From Pseudomonas sp. MWU13-2100 (GTDB lineage Bacteria; Pseudomonadota; Gammaproteobacteria; Pseudomonadales; Pseudomonadaceae): a stretch of 64,000 bases of DNA. Made by a program: the position numbers and the translations under genes. Positions 58,253-64,000 of this stretch are shown here, in pieces (position 1 is the first letter of the stretch; every line of letters starts with the position of its first letter). Location: NCBI RefSeq assembly GCF_023242365.1, contig NZ_JALLIX010000020.1, forward strand, positions 1 through 64,000. Reading direction: 5' to 3'. Under the pieces are notes generated by a model. That model was not told the origin of the DNA. It ran no database searches and saw only the letters and a list, made by a program, of their open reading frames with translations.

Positions 58253-58876
58253 TTAACGCATCAATTGGGCGAGGGCTTGATCCTGGCTGTCGGCGCTGGC
58301 CGCCAACCCTTGTTGCACACCGGCGCTGTCGGCGGCGCTGCGGTTCTGGCTGAGCTTGCGCTTGCCTTCCAGGCGCTGGATCGGCAGGGCAAAACCGACA
58401 ATCGCCTTGAGCATGCTGTCGATGTACGGCGCCGGGGCGTCGGCGACTTTCCACGGCTTGTCCCGGCCGGCCTCATGGCGGTCGGTCAGGGCGCTGACCA
58501 GGTTGAGCAGGCGCTCGGCATCGTCGAACACCTCGGCCTCGCCGTAGGCATGCACGGCCACGTAGTTCCAGGTTGGTACGACCTTGCCGTGCTCGGCCTT
58601 GGACGGATAGAAGGACGGGCTGACGTAGGCATCGGCTCCCGGAAAGATCACCAGCACTTCACCGCTCTCGGCCAGTTCCTGCCACTGCGGGTTGGCCCGG
58701 GCCAGATGGCCGTAGAGCGTGCCGTTGGGACCTTGCTCGGGGCGCAGCAACAGCGGCACATGGATGGCTTGCAGGCCGAGCTTGCCATGGGTGACCAGTG
58801 TCGCCAGGCGGGTGCCTTGAATATGTTGCTGCAAGGTGAGCAGGTCTTGTTCGGAAAAGGCGCTGGGTGTGTACAT
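58253..58876 (-). CDS. PaiB-like FMN-binding protein
   Basis: A 207-residue split-barrel flavoprotein of the PaiB family. It opens MYTPSAFSEQDLLTLQQHI and contains FYPSKAEHGKVVPTWNYVAV and KIVGFALPIQRLEGKRKLSQ-like sequence, both family signatures. AAGGAAAA precedes the ATG at 58876. Members are described as negative regulators or protease synthase regulators in Bacillus, but enzyme activity is possible. It is divergent from a MocR-type regulator 90 bases away. Confidence 0.88.
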   Translation of the reverse strand: MYTPSAFSEQDLLTLQQHIQGTRLATLVTHGKLGLQAIHVPLLLRPEQGPNGTLYGHLARANPQWQELAESGEVLVIFPGADAYVSPSFYPSKAEHGKVVPTWNYVAVHAYGEAEVFDDAERLLNLVSALTDRHEAGRDKPWKVADAPAPYIDSMLKAIVGFALPIQRLEGKRKLSQNRSAADSAGVQQGLAASADSQDQALAQLMR

Positions 58877-58966
58877 GGAAATTTTCCTTGGCGAATACCT
58901 GCATCCTAGGCAGGCTATTGGTTGGTTGTAAGAGCCATTACCGGCGATTTTCATAGGTCCAATACC

Positions 58967-60517
58967 ATGCCCAGTCCATCGTTGCCCCTGCCGTTCGACC
59001 CTGCCGGGATCCACCTCGATCCGGCCAAGGGACTCAGTCGCCAGCTCTATCAGGCCCTGCGCCTGCGGGTACTGGACGGCCGCCTGGCCAGTGGCAGCCG
59101 CCTGCCGGCCAGTCGCGACCTGGCGAGCGCCCTGGCGATCTCCCGCAACAGTGTGGTGCGGGCCTATGACCAACTGTACGCCGAGGGCTTTATCGAAGGC
59201 CGGATCGGTGATGGCACCTACGTCGCGCAACTGCCGGAAAAAGCCCTGCCGATCAAAAAGTTGTCCACAAAACTATCCACAGGGTTTTCAACAGGCTTAC
59301 CCACAGGGTTATCCACAAAATCGACTGAAACCGCTGGGGTTACATCCAGTAAAGTTATCCACAATCTGGCTATGGAGCGCATCGAGAGCAACCCGATGCA
59401 CAAGCCACCGAGCGGTCCGCCGCGAGCTTTTCGGGTGGGGGTGCCGGCTTTCGACCTGTTTCCCTTTGGCGTCTGGGCCAAGCTGCAGGCGGCTTTCTGG
59501 CGCAAACCGGACTTGCAGCTGCTGTGTTACGGCAACGCGGCGGGGGAAGAGCGCTTGCGCGGCCTGATCGCAGCGTACTTGCGCAGCTCCCGGGGCCTGT
59601 CCTGCACGCCTGAGCAAATTGTGATCACCAGTGGCGCGCAGCAGGGCATTAGCCTTTGTGCACAGTTGCTGGTGGACCCGGGCGATGGCGTGGCGGTGGA
59701 GAATCCCGGGTACCGGGCGGCGCGTTTGGCCTTCGCGGTGGCGGGGGCTAATCTGCATGGCGTGGCGGTGGACAACGAAGGGCTCGATTGCGCCGAACTC
59801 GCGCAATTGCAGGACTGCCGGCTGGTCTATGTGACCCCCTCCCACCAATACCCTAGCGGCGTGATCATGAGCCTGGCCCGGCGCCTGGAGTTGCTGGCCT
59901 GGGCCGAGCGCAGCGACGGCTGGATCGTCGAGGACGATTACGATGGCGAGTACCGCTACAGCGGCGCTCCGTTGGCGCCCTTGGCGGCGCTGGATCGGCA
60001 GGGGCGGGTACTGTATGTCGGGACCTTCGGCAAGATTGCCTTTCCGGCGTTGCGTCTCGGCTATCTGGTGCTGCCGCCGACGCTGGTCGAGGCTTTTTCC
60101 CAGCGCCGCGCGCTGGATATGCGGCACTCGGAGGTCAGTACCCAGGCGGTGATGGCCGAGTTCATGGCCGCCGGGCACTTCCAGCGGCATATCCGGCGCA
60201 TGCGCCGGGCCGCACTGAGTCGGCGTGACACCTTGTTGGCCCATTGGCCGGCGGCTATCCCGGGCTGTGGCGATTTGCCGGCGGTTGCCGCGGGCCTGCA
60301 CCTGACGGTGCCGGTGGAGAGCCTGGCCCGGGAGCGGGAGTTGATCGCGCAGGCCGAGAGCGTCGGCGTTGAAATCAGCCCCTTGAGCAGCTACTGGATC
60401 AGCCAGCCGGAGCCGCCCGAAGACCGGCGTGCCGGCCTGGTCCTGGGGTTTGCGGCGGTACCGGAGGCGGATATCGAGTCGGCGCTGGCGCGCCTGCGCA
60501 CGGCCTGGAAGCTTTAG
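58967..60517 (+). CDS. MocR-family (GntR/aminotransferase) regulator
   Basis: A 516-residue PLP-binding regulator. Residues 1-85 are a GntR-type winged helix (LASALAISRNSVVRAYDQLY). A linker of about 60 residues (near 97-145) contains four-residue repeats of the LSTK/LSTG kind. Residues about 150-510 are an aminotransferase fold; the PLP Lys lies in YVGTFGKIAFPALRLGYL. The start at 58967 gives the family N terminus. It is divergent from the paiB-GNAT-GNAT run and may control it. The repeated linker DNA is described separately. Confidence 0.9.
   Translation: MPSPSLPLPFDPAGIHLDPAKGLSRQLYQALRLRVLDGRLASGSRLPASRDLASALAISRNSVVRAYDQLYAEGFIEGRIGDGTYVAQLPEKALPIKKLSTKLSTGFSTGLPTGLSTKSTETAGVTSSKVIHNLAMERIESNPMHKPPSGPPRAFRVGVPAFDLFPFGVWAKLQAAFWRKPDLQLLCYGNAAGEERLRGLIAAYLRSSRGLSCTPEQIVITSGAQQGISLCAQLLVDPGDGVAVENPGYRAARLAFAVAGANLHGVAVDNEGLDCAELAQLQDCRLVYVTPSHQYPSGVIMSLARRLELLAWAERSDGWIVEDDYDGEYRYSGAPLAPLAALDRQGRVLYVGTFGKIAFPALRLGYLVLPPTLVEAFSQRRALDMRHSEVSTQAVMAEFMAAGHFQRHIRRMRRAALSRRDTLLAHWPAAIPGCGDLPAVAAGLHLTVPVESLARERELIAQAESVGVEISPLSSYWISQPEPPEDRRAGLVLGFAAVPEADIESALARLRTAWKL
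59261..59363. repeat. 12-base tandem repeat of DnaA-box-like units inside the MocR gene
   Basis: Five units in register every 12 bases (TTGTCCACA, CTATCCACA, TTTTCAACA, TTACCCACA and TTATCCACA at 59261, 59273, 59285, 59297 and 59309) are followed by another exact TTATCCACA at 59355. TTATCCACA is the high-affinity DnaA box. In the protein the array becomes a repeated LSTK/LSTG linker. Confidence 0.75.
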
Positions 60518-60604
60518 TCGCGGGGCGGTATTAACCGGCTACCGCAGGCCGGAGGGTGGTCGATGATTAGGTGTTCCTGGAACCCGAAACCAGGATGAAT
60601 ACCC

Positions 60605-63600
60605 ATGAGATCCGCCCTCGCTGGCACCACCTTGAGCGAAAACCAACAGGCTTCGCTGGTCTACACCCTCAGTGACTATTTTGCCCGCCGCCCGACCCTG
60701 GAAAGCGTCGCGCCGGGGCTTGTGCGGGACATGCTGGAAACTGAATTGCCGTCGTCCGCGGCACGGCTGGTGAATGCCGCACTCATTGAGCCGGAACCGG
60801 GCAAAGACGACAGCACCCGTGTGCAATATCGGATCTTGCCCTTGGCGCACCTGCTGATCGAGCGCTTCCTGGGTGAAAAGGAACTGGTTCATCCGCCAGG
60901 CAGCTATCTGACGCTCTATCCGGGCGCCGAGTATCCGCAGAAGTTGCTTCTGGGCGTTGAAAGGGTCGAGACGCTGCTGAGCGGATGGGCGCCGTTGCTA
61001 CTGGATGCGTATAAACAGGAGCTGGTCGACTTCTGGAGCTTGCCGTTGGAGCAGGATGCCGCGCCCTGGCAGCGGCTTTCCGAATTCTTCGCCGCGCAAT
61101 TGCACCAGGCGTGCGCGGTGCTCTCGGGCGATGAACTGGCCACCGTGCAGATGGTGCTCGACTATCCCGACCTGGAGGCGCGCCGGGCCAGGTTCGGCGG
61201 TGACTGCGCGCAGGCCTATATCCCGATCATCGATACTCGCGACAAGGTTCCCGAGCCCTTGCATGTCCAGGCGCTGGTGTTGAGCCGCTGGGTCGGCAAG
61301 CGCCAGATCGTCTTGCTCTACAGCCTGTTCGGCGGAATCGAAGCGTTCGATTCCAGCGAAGCGCTTGAAGCCTCCCTGGGGTTGACCTTGAGCGGGCAGG
61401 GCTCGGATTTCAGGAATTACTCACCGGATCATCATGTCTTCGACGCCCTGACCGTGAGCCTGTTGGTACGCCAGTTGGAGGCCATTGCGGCGATCAAGCC
61501 GGACGACTATCGCGATCTGCCGGCACTTGAACAGCGATTGCATGAGCTCAGCGGATTGCAGTCCCTGGTCGGTGCCTTCCGTTCCGGCCACGAGACGAAG
61601 CTGGGTCAGCTGCACGACTTGCTTCCCGGCTGGCTGCGCAATGCCGCGCCATCGCTTCGCACCTCTTATGGGGGGTATGTGGCGGCGCTGGCGTCGGTGC
61701 ATCGACGGCATGCCGGGAAGGCGTTTCTCGACGGCATTCCCGATATCCTCGCTTTTGCGCGCCAGGCATTGCAGGCGAGTCTGGAGAAAGAGTATCCAAA
61801 GGCCGTGCCCGTGTCGGTCGGCGATATCGGCCTGACCCTGACGCTGGGCACGAACAGCGCGGTCGAACTGGCCAACAAAAGCTTCAACCCTGCAGGCTTT
61901 CGCGATGCGACGCGGGCCCAGGACTATGCCGCCCTGGCGTTGAAGAACCTCGAGGCCTTTCCGTGCACGGCGTCCGCGCAGGTGCGCTACAAAGGTCAGC
62001 CCGCGCCCGCCTGGATGACCTATGACGCGCTGCGTACGGCGGTGAGTGACGCCGATATCGGCAGGACCTACCCCGATTTGCTCAGGCAGAAACTGCAACA
62101 TGACCTGGCCGAGCGCACCCGGCAGAAGGGGCTTTTTTCCGACTACCTGCGGGTGCTGTTGCCGATGTTGGCGCTGGAGTTGCGGCTCAACCAGCAATTG
62201 AGCGAACCCGCCCAGCGTTATGTCGAAGCGCTGGTGACGCAAGATGTGGGCGTTCAGACGGTCCTGGGACGGAGCATTGTAGTCAGGCCGCTGGCTTTGC
62301 TGGCGCACCCGAATGCCACGGCGGACCGCGTGCGTAACATGTTTGTGATCGGTCCGCAGGCGACGGGGCAGGGACCGCAGGTGTTGTTCTGCCCAGGCAG
62401 CGCCGCGCCCTTGCTCGAATTTTCTTCATTTGACGGTTTGTTGGCGGCCATCAAGGAGGAGGGGGCTTTGCAGCAGTCGGTCCTCGCTGGCCTGGATCCG
62501 CTGACGCGCTTGATCTATGACCATGGCGGGTTCGAGGAACCCCATCTGGGCAGCGTGATTGTTTCCGATTGGGACGTACCAGAGACCCCGCGGCCGGTTG
62601 CACTCGATACCACACCGTTGTCCGGTTCGTTCGGCGCTGCGCTGTTCGCCGCCAGCGTCGAGACGTTGATCGCGCATGCCGAGGCCGACTCGGTGTCCAA
62701 TGCCGAAGACCGCTGGAATCGTTTCGTCGATCTGGGCTGGGCCCTGTTCGGCTTGCTGCAACCCTTTCTGCCCGGCCCGCTGGCGAGTCTGGGGTTGATC
62801 GTGCAATTGCTCTCCAGTCTCAAGACCTTCGCAGATCCCAATGCCGCGCAGCCCTGGGCGGCGTTCGCCGATGTCTTGCTGAACCTGGCGGTGGTGCTGG
62901 TGTATCACCGTCGGCCGCTCATCGCTAAAGCCGAGGTTGCTGCCGAGGCCGTGCGTCCCGGGCCGATCATCGACAACGCCGTGATCAAGGAGCCGGCGGT
63001 CAGCGTCGCGCGGCAGTTGGTGTTTGCCTGGACCCGTCCGGGACGTCAGTTCAGCGCCTCCGAACTGGTCCGGCTCGAGAAGTTCAAGCTGCCGCTGTCC
63101 GAGGCGCCGGGCAGCGTGCTGGCTTCGGGGGAGTGGCAAGGCTTGTATCAGCGTGACGGCTTGCTCTATGCCCAGGTCGACCAGGCCTGGTTTCGGGTGG
63201 CACGCAAGCTCGATGGGGTGGTGATCATTCATGACAGCCACCCGGCACTCCAGGGCCCCTGGCTGAAAAGCGACGGCGCGGGGCGCTGGCAGTTGGATCG
63301 TGGCCTGCGCCTGCTGGGTGGCGTGGGGGAGTTGAGTGTGCGCGCCGCGAAGAAGTTGAAGTCGCTGGAGAAAAAGGCCCGCGATCTGCTGGCCAGTGTG
63401 CCGGCGCTGCTGGCGGATGCCGAGCGCACGGCGAGCGTCGTGGCTTCGCCTCTCGACATCCAGAACATACTCGAGCTCAAGGCGCAGCCTTTTGAAGAGG
63501 CTATCAAGGAGTTGTGCGCGTTGACCCAAGGGCTTTCACAGTCACCCCGGTCGCTGATTTCCGATCTGGAGCAGGCGGCAAACACCTTGGCCAACCAGGG

Positions 63601-63982
63601 CCTGAGCCTGCGGATCAGGTTGACCAAGGAAAGGTTGCCGAGCGCTGCCGCTGTCGGGTTTCTGCACGCGCAAGGGCAGATCACGATCCGCAAGCTGGGT
63701 GAACGCCGGGATATTTCCCAGGGCAAGGGCACCGATTTTCTTGAGGAGTACGGCATCAGCGACAGGCAGAGCGGGTCGTTTTGGTTCGCGCACTTCCATT
63801 ACCCGACGGCGACCACGCCGGCGGCCAGCTATGTCAAAGCTCACCTCAAGACCCGCGCGCAGCGTTATCTGGGGCTCGGGTTTCAGATCGCCCAGGCGAG
63901 CGCCGGGGTGAAAGTCCAGCCCATCTGGCGCGGGCCGATTGACCCCGAGACGGCGGCGTTGTTCCTGTCTCCACGTGGTTGA
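60605..63982 (+). CDS. dermonecrotic-toxin-like (DUF6543-type) large protein
   Basis: A 1,125-residue protein of the family annotated in pseudomonads as dermonecrotic toxin domain proteins. Helix-rich N-terminal sequence (LSENQQASLVYTLSDYFARR, LVRDMLETELPSSAARLV) and a hydrophobic stretch at about residues 710-745 (LFGLLQPFLPGPLASLGLIV) are the visible features. AGGATG lies 7 bases before the ATG. It ends with VQPIWRGPIDPETAALFL. No secretion signal is visible and no immunity gene is adjacent within the window. The toxic activity is inferred from family naming only. Confidence 0.7.
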   Translation: MRSALAGTTLSENQQASLVYTLSDYFARRPTLESVAPGLVRDMLETELPSSAARLVNAALIEPEPGKDDSTRVQYRILPLAHLLIERFLGEKELVHPPGSYLTLYPGAEYPQKLLLGVERVETLLSGWAPLLLDAYKQELVDFWSLPLEQDAAPWQRLSEFFAAQLHQACAVLSGDELATVQMVLDYPDLEARRARFGGDCAQAYIPIIDTRDKVPEPLHVQALVLSRWVGKRQIVLLYSLFGGIEAFDSSEALEASLGLTLSGQGSDFRNYSPDHHVFDALTVSLLVRQLEAIAAIKPDDYRDLPALEQRLHELSGLQSLVGAFRSGHETKLGQLHDLLPGWLRNAAPSLRTSYGGYVAALASVHRRHAGKAFLDGIPDILAFARQALQASLEKEYPKAVPVSVGDIGLTLTLGTNSAVELANKSFNPAGFRDATRAQDYAALALKNLEAFPCTASAQVRYKGQPAPAWMTYDALRTAVSDADIGRTYPDLLRQKLQHDLAERTRQKGLFSDYLRVLLPMLALELRLNQQLSEPAQRYVEALVTQDVGVQTVLGRSIVVRPLALLAHPNATADRVRNMFVIGPQATGQGPQVLFCPGSAAPLLEFSSFDGLLAAIKEEGALQQSVLAGLDPLTRLIYDHGGFEEPHLGSVIVSDWDVPETPRPVALDTTPLSGSFGAALFAASVETLIAHAEADSVSNAEDRWNRFVDLGWALFGLLQPFLPGPLASLGLIVQLLSSLKTFADPNAAQPWAAFADVLLNLAVVLVYHRRPLIAKAEVAAEAVRPGPIIDNAVIKEPAVSVARQLVFAWTRPGRQFSASELVRLEKFKLPLSEAPGSVLASGEWQGLYQRDGLLYAQVDQAWFRVARKLDGVVIIHDSHPALQGPWLKSDGAGRWQLDRGLRLLGGVGELSVRAAKKLKSLEKKARDLLASVPALLADAERTASVVASPLDIQNILELKAQPFEEAIKELCALTQGLSQSPRSLISDLEQAANTLANQGLSLRIRLTKERLPSAAAVGFLHAQGQITIRKLGERRDISQGKGTDFLEEYGISDRQSGSFWFAHFHYPTATTPAASYVKAHLKTRAQRYLGLGFQIAQASAGVKVQPIWRGPIDPETAALFLSPRG

Positions 63983-64000
63983 ATCTGTAGGAGCAGCCGG

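Overview
The window looks like a chromosomal stretch of a fluorescent-group Pseudomonas. It is GC-rich with Pseudomonas codon use, carries REP-type repeats between genes, and has a Pseudomonas-like gene set: pycR/pycA/pycB, a HexR-like RpiR regulator, uvrD with EamA and Tim44 neighbours, pdxY with a Kef-type antiporter, lpd3, and cfa next to cls. Identification rests on protein recognition only; no database was searched.

Layout. (1) 0.2-9.7 kb: an alpha/beta hydrolase, a LysR regulator, a glutathione transferase and a PNPOx-ferredoxin reductase-ferredoxin fusion, then a ProA-like dehydrogenase, a LysE exporter divergent from an Lrp-type regulator, and a dihydrolipoyl dehydrogenase. (2) 9.7-15.8 kb: a bufferin-type operon (Cys-rich secreted peptide, MNIO/DUF692 enzyme, DUF2063 partner), cyclopropane fatty acid synthase, cardiolipin synthase and a DUF3617 protein. 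(3) 15.9-25.1 kb: a zinc-starvation (Zur-type) island. One palindromic box serves folE2-ABC transporter-(hisI remnant) and a Tat-type amidase; a second serves a dksA2 remnant-COG0523 GTPase-DUF1826 operon and a small secreted protein. A second COG0523 GTPase lies beyond it. (4) 25-29.3 kb: DUF3301, pdxY, a thioesterase and a potassium/proton antiporter. (5) 29.4-32 kb: a PAAR/S-pyocin effector with its DUF6392 immunity gene. (6) 32-39.6 kb: SMI1/KNR4, Tim44-like, half-size EamA, UvrD and a PAS-GGDEF-EAL protein. (7) 39.6-44.9 kb: an AT-rich accessory block with a two-gene secreted Rhs system, one intact membrane (probable immunity) gene and one frameshifted membrane gene. (8) 45-51 kb: a HexR-like regulator with a matching operator, a small charged protein, and pycR divergent from pycAB. 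(9) 51-57 kb: two related autotransporters with a shared upstream block; one has 21 unbroken heptads with Asn at every d position. (10) 57-64 kb: GNAT, GNAT and PaiB divergent from a MocR regulator whose linker DNA is a tandem array of DnaA-box-like units, then a dermonecrotic-toxin-like protein.

How they work together. The zinc island encodes uptake (ABC transporter), metal handling (two COG0523 GTPases) and zinc-sparing or replacement enzymes (folE2, amidase), with two former members of the set (hisI, dksA2) decayed. The accessory parts are mostly interbacterial or surface functions (PAAR effector, Rhs, autotransporters, toxin-like protein). The remainder is metabolic and housekeeping.
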